DNA of 64,000 bases, from assembly GCF_031846385.1 (NCBI RefSeq), contig NZ_JAVRHV010000009.1, forward strand, positions 18,489 to 82,488. The letters are read 5' to 3'. Made by a program: the position numbers and the translations under genes. The notes beneath the pieces were generated by a model. It searched no databases. It had not been told where the DNA came from and worked only from the letters and a program-made list of their open reading frames with translations. Source of the stretch: Urechidicola vernalis. Lineage in GTDB: Bacteria; Bacteroidota; Bacteroidia; Flavobacteriales; Flavobacteriaceae. This document shows positions 8,485 through 16,508 of the stretch, in pieces. Numbering within the stretch: position 1 is the first letter of the stretch; each line of letters starts with the position of its first letter.

Positions 8485-9303
8485 ATGATAGATTTAAATA
8501 AACTAATTGACGCCGGAACCGAACTTGTATTAACTTATACACCTAAACTTATTGGAGCAATTGCCATATGGATTATTGGTAGTTGGATTATAAAAAAATT
8601 AGTTTCCAGGTTTGTAAAAATCCTTGAAAAAGGAAAAACTGACAACTCATTAATTCCTTTTCTAAAAGGCATTATAGGCATGCTTTTAAAGGTGATGCTA
8701 GTTATCAGTGTACTTACAATGTTAGGAATCGAAATGACTTCATTCATTGCAATTTTGGGGGCTGCTGGTTTAGCGGTAGGTATGGCACTTTCCGGAACAC
8801 TTCAAAACTTTGCTGGAGGTGTTATGATTTTAATATTCAAACCTTTTAAAGCAGGCGATTATATAGACGCACAAGGCTACCAAGGAACCGTTAGCGAAAT
8901 TCAGATATTCAATACCATTTTAAAAACGCCTGATAACAAAACAATTATAATTCCTAACGGTGGATTATCTACTGGAGCTATGGTTAATTATTCTACCGAA
9001 GCATTACGAAGAGTTGATTGGACAGTTGGAATTGGATATGGAGACGATGCGGATAAAGCTAGAAGCGTGCTTATTAAAATGTGCAACGATGATAAACGAG
9101 TTCTTAAAGATCCCGAGGTTTTTGTGGGCGTATCTGCCTTAGCAGATAGTTCTGTGAATTTTGCAGTAAGAGCCTGGGTTAAATCCGAAGATTATTGGGG
9201 CGTATTCTTTGCTTTGAATGAAAACGTATATAAAACATTTGAAAATGAAGGCTTAAACATCCCATTTCCTCAAATGGATGTGCATGTACATAAAAACGAT
9301 TAG
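8485..9303 (+). CDS. Small-conductance mechanosensitive channel, MscS family
   Basis: A 272-residue MscS-type channel that opens under membrane tension to release solutes. Three hydrophobic segments are visible: about 18-38, 60-80 and the pore-lining TM3 near 85-110, rich in Gly and Ala (ILGAAGLAVGMALSGTLQNF). The cytoplasmic beta domain follows with FKAGDYIDAQGYQGTV and KTIIIPNGGLSTGAMVNYS. A second paralogue lies at 43475-44338. A -7-like TAATTTTG sits at 8454-8461 with a TATG at the -33 position (19-bp spacer), so it probably has its own promoter. Confidence 0.93.
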   Translation: MIDLNKLIDAGTELVLTYTPKLIGAIAIWIIGSWIIKKLVSRFVKILEKGKTDNSLIPFLKGIIGMLLKVMLVISVLTMLGIEMTSFIAILGAAGLAVGMALSGTLQNFAGGVMILIFKPFKAGDYIDAQGYQGTVSEIQIFNTILKTPDNKTIIIPNGGLSTGAMVNYSTEALRRVDWTVGIGYGDDADKARSVLIKMCNDDKRVLKDPEVFVGVSALADSSVNFAVRAWVKSEDYWGVFFALNENVYKTFENEGLNIPFPQMDVHVHKND

Positions 9304-9307
9304 CAAG

Positions 9308-9916
9308 ATGCAGCATTCCTGGCTAGAGCAAATAACATTAAAAGGAAGTAATGTTTCATTAGTTCCTTTAACTCTCTCACATAGAGCCGGGTTGCTAAAT
9401 GCAGCGTCAGATGGCGAACTATGGAATCTTTGGTTTACTTCAGTTCCTTCTGAAAAAAATATTGACAGTTATTTAGAAACTGCCCTAAACAACGGTCATA
9501 TGCTTCCTTTTACTGTTAAAGATGCGAATGGTAAAATTATTGGTAGTACGCGCTTCTGCAATTCAGAACCAAATCATTTACGACTAGAAATAGGACACAC
9601 TTGGTATGCTAAATCTACCCAGCGTACGGGAGTTAACACTGAATGCAAACTCCTGTTGCTTACCCACGCCTTTGAAGTTTTAAATTGCAATGCTGTGGAA
9701 TTTAGAACTCATTATTTTAACACTAACTCTAGAAATGCTATTGCGCGTTTGGGCGCTAAGCAAGATGGAATTCTTCGAAATCACAGAATGGACAAAGACG
9801 GAGCATTAAGAGACACCGTAGTCTTTTCTATTTTGAAAAGTGAATGGCCTGTTGTAAAGAAGCATTTAAATTTAATTTCAATTCGTAAACTACCCATTGA
9901 ACCCCGTTCATTATGA
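9308..9916 (+). CDS. GNAT N-acetyltransferase, RimJ/RimL type
   Basis: The 202-residue protein resembles RimJ/RimL-like acetyltransferases: ITLKGSNVSLVPL at the start, IIGSTRFCN, and FRTHYFNTNSRNAIARLGAK near residue 145. The substrate, protein N-terminus or small molecule, is not predictable. I start at ATG 9308 (MQHSWLEQ), four bases after the MscS stop. A longer frame beginning inside the MscS gene would add an unlikely tail. The stop overlaps the next ATG by four bases (ATGA), so it is coupled to the phospholipase gene. Confidence 0.88.
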   Translation: MQHSWLEQITLKGSNVSLVPLTLSHRAGLLNAASDGELWNLWFTSVPSEKNIDSYLETALNNGHMLPFTVKDANGKIIGSTRFCNSEPNHLRLEIGHTWYAKSTQRTGVNTECKLLLLTHAFEVLNCNAVEFRTHYFNTNSRNAIARLGAKQDGILRNHRMDKDGALRDTVVFSILKSEWPVVKKHLNLISIRKLPIEPRSL

Positions 9917-12252
9917 AAAAATATTTACTACTTATTCCTTCTATTCTCTTCTGTCTTTCAATCATTCAACTACATGCTCAAGATGAAAAACCAAAAGTAG
10001 CCCTTGTATTAAGTGGTGGTGGTGCCAAGGGTGTTGCACACATTCCATTATTACAAACATTAGATTCTCTTGGAATAGTACCAGATATTATAATCGGAAC
10101 AAGCATGGGAGGTGTTGTTGGAGGTTTTTATGCTGCTGGTTATTCCGGTGACAGCATAGCTAATATTGCTCAAAATGCAAATTGGACAGAATTGCTAGGT
10201 GGAGACATTTCTCTTAACGATGTTAGTATGGAAGAAAAAAGTGAATTTAAGAGACACTTAATTGACTTCGACATAGTAAAGGGTAAACCAAAATTGAATT
10301 CAGGATTATTAAAAGATCAAAAATTAAGAGAATTTATTTCATTACATACATTCCCTGTTTATAACATTAGAGATTTTGACAATTTCCCGATTCCATATAG
10401 AGCAATGACAACAGATATTGTAAACGGTAAAGAAATTCTTTTAGACAAAGGCTCTCTTAGTTTAGCGATTAGAGCGACAATGTCTATACCTGCAGTATTT
10501 CAACCTGTACCATACGAAAACACCTTATTAGTAGATGGAGGTGTTATGAATAATTTTCCGGTGGATGTAGCAAAACAAATGGGATATGACTTTATTATTG
10601 GAAGTGATGTTGGTGGCGGCCTTCAATCAAAAGAAAAACTTCAAAGTATTTCCGCACAATTATTTCAAGCTGCGATGCTAACTAGTAATTTAAAAAATGA
10701 CGACAACCGAGCGAACTGTGATATTCTGATCGATCATATGCCCAATCTAACTTATTCTACTGGAGACTTTGTGAATGCTCCTGAAATTTTTATTCAAGGA
10801 AAAATTGGAACAAACCTTCAATTAGATAAACTAACGGCATTAGCAAATACTCTTAAAACATATCCCCAAAGAAAACATAAACTTCCAGAAACGGAAAAAG
10901 AAATAATCTTGGACAGTATTATTTACCAAAATATAAGTGACGCAAATCTTGATCTTGTAAAAGCAAGAACCGACCTTAAAGAAGGAGAAAAATATACTAC
11001 ACAAGATATCATAAATGGAATAGACAAAGGGATGGGAACAAACCTCTTTAACCAAATTACTTTTGACGGAGGGAATAATAACGGTAAAAAAGAATTAAAA
11101 CTTACGGGTGATGAACGTTCACAAAATATAATAAAAGGCTCTTTGCATTATGACACGTATAGAGGGGTCGGTCTTTTAGTCAATTACACTGGAAGAAATA
11201 TAATTGGAAAATCTTCTCGCATATTGGCAACTGTAGACATTGCCGAACAACCCAGATTTAGATTACAATATCAGAAACAATTTGGCAAAAAGAAGTCCTG
11301 GTGGTGGAGGTCTGAATTTTTAGGCGAATTTTTAGATCAAAAATTCTATTTGGAAGGCGAATTTGCGGATGATATGAATTCGAGATTTTTTCAATATAAC
11401 AATCAAATAAATAAGAACTTAAATTCTCATCATAGTTATATTGGATTAGAGTTAAGTTTTGAAAGTAGTCATTTAGACCCTAAAATTAATCCAGATATAA
11501 ATAATAACACTTTAAATTTAAGACATTATAATTTCAATAATTTTGAATTTGGATTTAATTATGTCTTCAATAAAATGAATACTGTGTTCTTTCCAACTTC
11601 GGGCTCATATTTTAAAGCAGGTCTGCATCGTTCCGTTATTAATGAAGTGGATGCGGAATTTGTAGATATTGACGAACCTTTTCCAGGAGACGACTTGATT
11701 GTTAAAGGCTCTACAAACGATTTTACTAAAATAAATTTTGATTTCGAGAAACGACTATTTATTTCTGAAAAGGCCACAGGTATTATTGGAGCCAATGCAG
11801 CATTTATTATTCAAGACGAGTTAAAGCAAGATGATTTAGAATTTTCCGTTTATGGCTATTCTGGCGCATATTCAATAGGAGGAACAGTAGTAAGCCCAAG
11901 AAAAAGTTCTTACACTTTCCCTGGATTCCATGAAGATGAACTCTTTTTTAGTCAAATGATGCGCTTAAATCTAGGGCTTCAAGTCAACCCTTTTTCTAAA
12001 TTTTACTTTACACCGCATGTAAATTTAGCAACCGTTGGATTCAATGATTTTGATGAATATATAGATAATGCATTATCTCCAAAAGGAAATTGGTCTGAAT
12101 CCACTGATCCAAGTGGAATTTTTTCAACAGGAATCAATTTTGCGTATCATTCACTTTTAGGACCCGTTAACTTTGACGTTTCCTATGTTAATGATATTAA
12201 TAAAGTCCGTGTGTTTTTTAGTGTTGGAATCTTATTTAATAGATCTAACTAA
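9913..12252 (+). CDS. Outer-membrane patatin-like phospholipase with beta-barrel (PlpD-like)
   Basis: A 779-residue protein with signal peptide (about 1-22, ending LHAQ). The patatin domain (about 28-300) has oxyanion loop LSGGGAKGVAHIPLL, nucleophile motif GTSMGG near residue 65 and catalytic-dyad Asp in VDGGVMNN near 208. A short POTRA-like stretch follows (about 320-390), then a C-terminal barrel of the surface-antigen/BamA type (about 400-779) ending in a hydrophobic strand (VRVFFSVGILFNRSN). This is the architecture of type Vd autotransporters such as PlpD, in which a lipase is exported through its own barrel. The substrate is inferred to be phospholipid. Confidence 0.9.
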   Translation: MKKYLLLIPSILFCLSIIQLHAQDEKPKVALVLSGGGAKGVAHIPLLQTLDSLGIVPDIIIGTSMGGVVGGFYAAGYSGDSIANIAQNANWTELLGGDISLNDVSMEEKSEFKRHLIDFDIVKGKPKLNSGLLKDQKLREFISLHTFPVYNIRDFDNFPIPYRAMTTDIVNGKEILLDKGSLSLAIRATMSIPAVFQPVPYENTLLVDGGVMNNFPVDVAKQMGYDFIIGSDVGGGLQSKEKLQSISAQLFQAAMLTSNLKNDDNRANCDILIDHMPNLTYSTGDFVNAPEIFIQGKIGTNLQLDKLTALANTLKTYPQRKHKLPETEKEIILDSIIYQNISDANLDLVKARTDLKEGEKYTTQDIINGIDKGMGTNLFNQITFDGGNNNGKKELKLTGDERSQNIIKGSLHYDTYRGVGLLVNYTGRNIIGKSSRILATVDIAEQPRFRLQYQKQFGKKKSWWWRSEFLGEFLDQKFYLEGEFADDMNSRFFQYNNQINKNLNSHHSYIGLELSFESSHLDPKINPDINNNTLNLRHYNFNNFEFGFNYVFNKMNTVFFPTSGSYFKAGLHRSVINEVDAEFVDIDEPFPGDDLIVKGSTNDFTKINFDFEKRLFISEKATGIIGANAAFIIQDELKQDDLEFSVYGYSGAYSIGGTVVSPRKSSYTFPGFHEDELFFSQMMRLNLGLQVNPFSKFYFTPHVNLATVGFNDFDEYIDNALSPKGNWSESTDPSGIFSTGINFAYHSLLGPVNFDVSYVNDINKVRVFFSVGILFNRSN

Positions 12253-12273
12253 AATTTCTAATTCTATTCTTTA

Positions 12274-12304
12274 TTTGCAAACTGCATTAAACAAGTTATC
12301 TTTG
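12274..12304 (+). promoter_or_regulatory. trmD promoter, positioned for a leaderless mRNA
   Basis: TTTG (12274-12277), a 19-bp spacer and TATCTTTG (12297-12304) match the Bacteroidota promoter consensus exactly. Only five bases separate it from the trmD ATG at 12310, so the expected transcription start coincides with the start codon. Confidence 0.85.
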
Positions 12305-12309
12305 CACCT

Positions 12310-12987
12310 ATGCGAATTGACATCATTACCGTTTCTCCTGGCCTATTGCAAAGCCCATTTGAACATTCCATTTTAAAACGCGCCATTAATAAAGGACTTG
12401 TAGAGGTTCATTTTCATGATTTACGCAAATACGCCATCAATAAATATGGCAAAATAGACGACTATCAATTTGGTGGTGGGGCTGGTATGGTACTAATGAT
12501 TGAACCAATTGACAAATGCATTTCAGAGTTACAGAGTGAGCGAACCTATGACGAGATATTGTATATGACTCCTGATGCACCAGTATTAAATCAGGCCATT
12601 GCAAACAATTTATCTCTAAAACAGAACATTATCATTCTTACCGGCCATTATAAAGGAGTGGATCAACGAGTTCGAGATAAGTTTGTAACAAAAGAAATTT
12701 CTATAGGAGATTACGTTTTAAGTGGAGGTGAATTAGCGGCAGCTGTTGTTTGCGATGCGGTCATTAGACTTATCCCTGGTGTTATTGGAGATGAAACTTC
12801 TGCCTTAACCGATTCTTTTCAAGATAATTTATTAAGTCCACCTGTATATACACGTCCGGCTGTGTACGATGGCATGGAAGTTCCCAAAATATTATTGTCT
12901 GGAAATTTTCCTAAAATAGATGAATGGCGCGCGGAAAAAGCCTACGAGCACACAAAGAATATCCGCCCAGATTTATTAGAGGATTAA
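12310..12987 (+). CDS. trmD: tRNA (guanine37-N1)-methyltransferase TrmD
   Basis: TrmD methylates G37 next to the anticodon of several tRNAs and prevents +1 frameshifting. The 225-residue protein has the SPOUT trefoil-knot motifs LTGHYKGVDQRV and GDYVLSGGELAAAVV, with Asp in DEVRD position represented by QRVRDKF. The N-terminus MRIDIITVSPGLLQSPFEHS matches the family, which fixes the start at 12310. The start lies five bases after a near-perfect promoter, so the mRNA is predicted to be leaderless. rplS follows 163 bp later with its own promoter, keeping the widespread trmD-rplS order. Confidence 0.96.
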   Translation: MRIDIITVSPGLLQSPFEHSILKRAINKGLVEVHFHDLRKYAINKYGKIDDYQFGGGAGMVLMIEPIDKCISELQSERTYDEILYMTPDAPVLNQAIANNLSLKQNIIILTGHYKGVDQRVRDKFVTKEISIGDYVLSGGELAAAVVCDAVIRLIPGVIGDETSALTDSFQDNLLSPPVYTRPAVYDGMEVPKILLSGNFPKIDEWRAEKAYEHTKNIRPDLLED

Positions 12988-13048
12988 TAACAACCTAAAA
13001 ATAGGTTAATTGGCCTAAAATCAAGGATTAAAAAAACTAAAACTTATT

Positions 13049-13079
13049 TTTGCGTAACAAAACAAATTCCCTACATTTG
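13049..13079 (+). promoter_or_regulatory. rplS promoter
   Basis: TTTG (13049-13052), a 19-bp spacer and TACATTTG (13072-13079) match the consensus. The predicted start near 13085 gives a leader of about 65 nt before rplS. Confidence 0.85.
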
Positions 13080-13091
13080 CACACGCAAAAT

Positions 13092-13119
13092 CAACCGCTG
13101 ACGAAAATCGTGAATGTTG
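13092..13119 (+). promoter_or_regulatory. Hairpin in the rplS leader
   Basis: CAAC (13092-13095) pairs with GTTG (13116-13119). Inside, ACGA (13101-13104) pairs with TCGT (13108-13111) around an AAA loop. The element sits entirely in the predicted rplS 5' leader and may be an autogenous L19-binding site. That role is inference; only the pairing is seen. Confidence 0.4.
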
Positions 13120-13150
13120 GTTTTCTTACAACCATTATAAAAAAATAAAA

Positions 13151-13501
13151 ATGGCAGATTTAGTAAAGTTCGTACAAGACGAGTTTGTAACAAAAAACGA
13201 ATTTCCTGAGTTTTCAGCAGGTGACACTATAACAGTGTATTACGAAATTAGAGAGGGAGATAAAAAACGTACACAGTTCTTTAGAGGTACTGTAATTCAA
13301 CGTAAAGGTTCTGGTTCTTCAGAAACTTTTACAATCAGAAAAATGTCTGGAACAGTTGGAGTTGAGCGTATTTTCCCAATTAACTTACCAGCGATCCAAA
13401 AGATTGAAGTGAATAAGCAAGGTAAAGTAAGAAGAGCACGTATCTATTACTTTAGAGAACTTACAGGTAAGAAAGCAAGAATCAAAGAAGTTAGAAGATA
13501 A
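13151..13501 (+). CDS. rplS: 50S ribosomal protein L19
   Basis: L19 sits at the 30S-50S interface. The 116-residue protein has the family pattern: FPEFSAGDTITVYYEIREGD, RTQFFRGTVIQRKGSG, TFTIRKMSGTVGVERIFP and the basic tail VRRARIYYFRELTGKKARIK. The start ATG follows an A-rich stretch with no purine ribosome site. It has its own promoter and a structured leader, and ends at a strong terminator 24 bp downstream. Confidence 0.97.
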   Translation: MADLVKFVQDEFVTKNEFPEFSAGDTITVYYEIREGDKKRTQFFRGTVIQRKGSGSSETFTIRKMSGTVGVERIFPINLPAIQKIEVNKQGKVRRARIYYFRELTGKKARIKEVRR

Positions 13502-13524
13502 TAAACTAACATCAAAAAGTTTAG

Positions 13525-13556
13525 ATCCCGATTTGCAATGCAAATCGGGATTTTTA
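13525..13556 (+). terminator. Intrinsic terminator after rplS
   Basis: A 12-bp stem: ATCCCGATTTGC (13525-13536) with GCAAATCGGGAT (13540-13551), a 3-nt loop, and a T run. Confidence 0.92.
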
Positions 13557-13617
13557 GTTTGTAAACATTTGTTAATAAACCCCGTTTATATCTTGTTGAG
13601 AACTAAACACATGAATT

Positions 13618-13650
13618 TTTGGAAATTATTTAACGCATCTTATATATTTG
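13618..13650 (+). promoter_or_regulatory. Promoter of the candidate RNA gene
   Basis: TTTG (13618-13621), a 21-bp spacer and TATATTTG (13643-13650) match the Bacteroidota promoter consensus. It points into a stretch without a protein gene, with expected initiation near 13655-13657. Confidence 0.75.
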
Positions 13651-13655
13651 TAACA

Positions 13656-14091
13656 AGAAATAACGGAGAAGTGTATTCAAAGTTATTCTTAAATGTTCTT
13701 GAACATCGTCTTTTAAATTTAGTAAAAGTATAGTCTATAAAGTATTTAGCATACCATTAGAGAATATATGAATTTAGAAGGCTGTTGGATAAAAGTGCTT
13801 AAAACGAGTAATGCTTATTAAAGGGTTACAACAAAGTTTTAGCATGGGATTCAGCAATCGGAGAAACGAAGTAACAAAAGGTTATTTTGGATTGGTTGAC
13901 ATTGAAGTAGCAAGTTCATGTATATCACTATAGAGGGGTTTAGAAATAAACAATCGTTGGGGATTTGAGCGGTGAAAGTTTACGATGAAAAAATTTCTAG
14001 GTGTGATACGAAAGTAGCACATATGTTGTAGAATGACTCCAGCAAAAAGCCATAGTAAACGAGCAGTCCTTTATTATGGCTTTTGTTTTTT
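13656..14091 (+). ncRNA. Unidentified structured RNA gene, about 436 nt
   Basis: The interval between the rplS terminator and isocitrate dehydrogenase has its own promoter (13618-13650) and its own strong terminator (14045-14091) but no convincing reading frame. Several local hairpins are visible. At the 5' end AAGAAATAAC (13655-13664) pairs with GTTATTCTT (13682-13690) with one bulged A. ATGTT and AACAT close a CTTG loop at 13693-13706. CTTTT (13710-13714) pairs with AAAAG (13724-13728). GTGTGATAC (14001-14009) and GTAGCACAT (14014-14022) form a stem capped by a GAAA tetraloop with one A-G mismatch. I could not match it to tmRNA, RNase P RNA, SRP RNA or 6S RNA. Exact ends are inferred. Confidence 0.6.
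14045..14091 (+). terminator. Strong intrinsic terminator of the candidate RNA gene
   Basis: A 15-bp stem with one G-U pair: 14045-14059 against 14070-14084, a 10-nt loop (CGAGCAGTCC), then GTTTTTT. There is no coding gene immediately upstream for it to serve. Confidence 0.88.
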
Positions 14092-14187
14092 GCTCTTCTC
14101 ACAAAAAAAACATTGAAATTTTTAAACATCATCAATAAAACAATCAATTAATCCTTAATTCAAACTAAAAATTTAATGATTAATCCG

Positions 14188-14195
14188 TAAATTTG
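14188..14195 (+). promoter_or_regulatory. -7 element of the isocitrate dehydrogenase gene
   Basis: TAAATTTG matches TAnnTTTG, 24 bp before the ATG at 14220. No good -33 TTTG is seen. Confidence 0.6.
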
Positions 14196-14219
14196 CTCGC
14201 CACAAAAATTTATCATAAC

Positions 14220-16445
14220 ATGACGAGCAATAAATCAATCATAAACTACACCATTACAGATGAAGCTCCTGCATTAGCAACACATTCTTGGTTGCCAATT
14301 GTTCAAGGTTTTACAAAAACTGCAAACATAGAAGTACAAACTAAAAATATTTCTCTTGCTTCTAGAATATTAGCAAATTTTCCTGAAAATTTGAGTAAAG
14401 ATCAAAAGCAAGAAGATGCCTTGACTGAACTTGGTGCATTGGCTAAAAGCGCTGAAGCTAACATTATTAAACTGCCAAATATCAGTGCTTCATTGCCTCA
14501 ATTAAATGCTACAATTGCAGAATTACAAGCAAAAGGGTTCGATATCCCATCTTATCCAGAAGGTAACTCTGATAGTGACAAAGAAATTAAAGGACGTTAT
14601 GCAAAAGTTTTAGGAAGTGCAGTAAACCCTGTTTTACGTGAAGGAAACTCGGATCGTAGAGCTCCGAAACCTGTTAAGGAGTTCGCAAGAAAAAATCCTC
14701 ATAGTATGGGAGTTTGGAGTTCAGACTCACAATCTCATGTGGCTACAATGGGTGAAAACGATTTTGCTTCAAACGAAAAATCTACAACTGTTACAAATAC
14801 TACGACCGTTAGTATATTACATACAGACACCCAAGGAAATACTACAACTTTAAAATCAGAAGTTACTTTACTAAATGGTGAAATTATTGATTCTACGGCG
14901 TTGAGTAAAAAGGCCTTAGTATCTTTTATCGAAAAGGAAATTGCAGATGCAAAAGCAAATGGAATCTTGTTTTCATTGCACATGAAAGCAACTATGATGA
15001 AAGTATCAGACCCTATTATTTTTGGTCATGTGGTAAAAACTTTTTTCAAAGATGTTTTTGAAAAACACGGAGACACTTTAGCATCAATTGGTGCCAATCC
15101 AAACAATGGTTTAGGAAATATCTTGAAACAATTAGGAGATTTACCTGCAGATAAAGAAGCTGAAATTAAAGCAGACATACAAGCGTGTATTGATAATGGA
15201 CCTGCATTAGCAATGGTGAATTCTGACAAGGGAATTACCAACTTACATGTACCAAGTGATGTAATTATTGATGCCTCTATGCCAGCAATGATTCGTAATT
15301 CAGGACAAATGTGGAATGCTAATGGAGAATCTCAAGATACAAAAGCAGTCATTCCTGATAGTTCTTATGCTGGCGTTTATCAATCCACTATTGATTTTTG
15401 TAAGAAACATGGCGCTTTTGACCCAACAACGATGGGATCTGTTTCTAACGTAGGTTTGATGGCTCAAAAAGCAGAAGAATACGGAAGTCATGATAAAACT
15501 TTTGAAATTGCTACGGAAGGAGTTGTTAAAGTTGTAAATGAAGAAGGAAATACTTTATTAGAACACAATGTTGAGGCTGGTGATATCTGGAGAGCATGTC
15601 AAACTAAAGATTTACCAATTCAAGATTGGGTAAAACTAGCAGTAAACCGAGCGAGAGCAACAAATACTCCAGCTATTTTCTGGTTAGATAAAAATAGAGC
15701 ACATGATGCTGAATTGATTAAAAAAGTAAACACCTATTTACCAAATCATGATACAACTGGTTTAGATATTAGAATTTTATCTCCTGTTGACGCAACTGAA
15801 TTCTCTTTAGATCGAATTAAAGATGGTCTAGATACTATTTCTGTTACAGGTAATGTATTACGTGATTACAACACTGACCTCTTCCCTATTTTAGAAGTTG
15901 GGACAAGTGCAAAAATGTTATCAATAGTACCATTAATGAATGGAGGTGGTTTGTTTGAAACAGGTGCGGGTGGATCTGCTCCAAAGCACGTTCAACAATT
16001 TGTTGAAGAAAATCATTTGCGTTGGGATTCTTTAGGTGAATTTTTAGCATTGGCCGTTTCATTAGAGCATTTTGCTGAAAAGAACGGAAATGACAAAGCG
16101 CAAATTTTAGCGGACACTTTAGATGAAGCCACTATTAAATTATTAGATACTGATAAGTCTCCGTCTAGAAAAGTAAATGAGATAGACAACAGAGGGAGTC
16201 ATTTTTATATGGCATTGTATTGGGCCGAAGCATTAGCAAATCAAAATGAAAATGAGGAATTAAAAGCAATATTTACACCTTTAGCTGAAACCCTAAAAGC
16301 GAATGAGGCAACTATTGCTCAAGAATTGTTAGCCACTCAAGGAAATGAAGTTGAACTAGAAGGGTACTATTTCCCAAGTGATTCAAAAGCAAGTGCAGCA
16401 ATGAGACCTAGTGCAACATTAAATAATACGATTGATAATTTTTAA
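14220..16445 (+). CDS. NADP-dependent isocitrate dehydrogenase, monomeric type
   Basis: This enzyme oxidatively decarboxylates isocitrate to 2-oxoglutarate in the TCA cycle and produces NADPH. The roughly 740-residue length is that of the monomeric class, not the 420-residue dimeric Icd. Diagnostic segments are YAKVLGSAVNPVLREGNSDR (substrate loop) near residue 125, HLPSDVIIDASMP-like VPSDVIIDASMPAMIR, and GGGLFETGAGGSAPKHVQQF near 575. I start at ATG 14220 (MTSNKSIINYT); a TTG frame 27 bp upstream begins within the promoter and is rejected. The gene is monocistronic, with its own -7 element and a terminator. Confidence 0.96.
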   Translation: MTSNKSIINYTITDEAPALATHSWLPIVQGFTKTANIEVQTKNISLASRILANFPENLSKDQKQEDALTELGALAKSAEANIIKLPNISASLPQLNATIAELQAKGFDIPSYPEGNSDSDKEIKGRYAKVLGSAVNPVLREGNSDRRAPKPVKEFARKNPHSMGVWSSDSQSHVATMGENDFASNEKSTTVTNTTTVSILHTDTQGNTTTLKSEVTLLNGEIIDSTALSKKALVSFIEKEIADAKANGILFSLHMKATMMKVSDPIIFGHVVKTFFKDVFEKHGDTLASIGANPNNGLGNILKQLGDLPADKEAEIKADIQACIDNGPALAMVNSDKGITNLHVPSDVIIDASMPAMIRNSGQMWNANGESQDTKAVIPDSSYAGVYQSTIDFCKKHGAFDPTTMGSVSNVGLMAQKAEEYGSHDKTFEIATEGVVKVVNEEGNTLLEHNVEAGDIWRACQTKDLPIQDWVKLAVNRARATNTPAIFWLDKNRAHDAELIKKVNTYLPNHDTTGLDIRILSPVDATEFSLDRIKDGLDTISVTGNVLRDYNTDLFPILEVGTSAKMLSIVPLMNGGGLFETGAGGSAPKHVQQFVEENHLRWDSLGEFLALAVSLEHFAEKNGNDKAQILADTLDEATIKLLDTDKSPSRKVNEIDNRGSHFYMALYWAEALANQNENEELKAIFTPLAETLKANEATIAQELLATQGNEVELEGYYFPSDSKASAAMRPSATLNNTIDNF

Positions 16446-16466
16446 TCGTTACTTAAATAAACTAAA

Positions 16467-16497
16467 AAGCCTCAATGCAAATTGAGGCTTTTTTTTA
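16467..16497 (+). terminator. Intrinsic terminator after isocitrate dehydrogenase
   Basis: AAGCCTCAAT (16467-16476) pairs with ATTGAGGCTT (16481-16490) around a GCAA loop, followed by a T run. The T run overlaps the murQ -7 element. Confidence 0.92.
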
Positions 16498-16503
16498 TCT
16501 TTG
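16496..16503 (+). promoter_or_regulatory. murQ -7 element, five bases before the ATG
   Basis: TATCTTTG is identical to the trmD -7 element and has the same five-base distance to the start codon. No -33 TTTG is present at 19-21 bp because the upstream terminator occupies that space, so the promoter is less certain than that of trmD. Confidence 0.5.
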
Positions 16504-16508
16504 AAAAT

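Noticed and set aside
13533..13733. Open frame of about 66 codons between rplS and the candidate RNA (40 codons from its first ATG)
   Set aside because: It begins inside the rplS terminator, runs across the promoter at 13618-13650 and has no family resemblance; the promoter and hairpins explain the stretch better.
13656..14091. tmRNA or RNase P RNA as the identity of the candidate RNA
   Set aside because: No tmRNA tag-peptide frame or terminal CCA-like acceptor pairing, and none of the conserved RNase P core such as GAGGAAAGTC, can be found.
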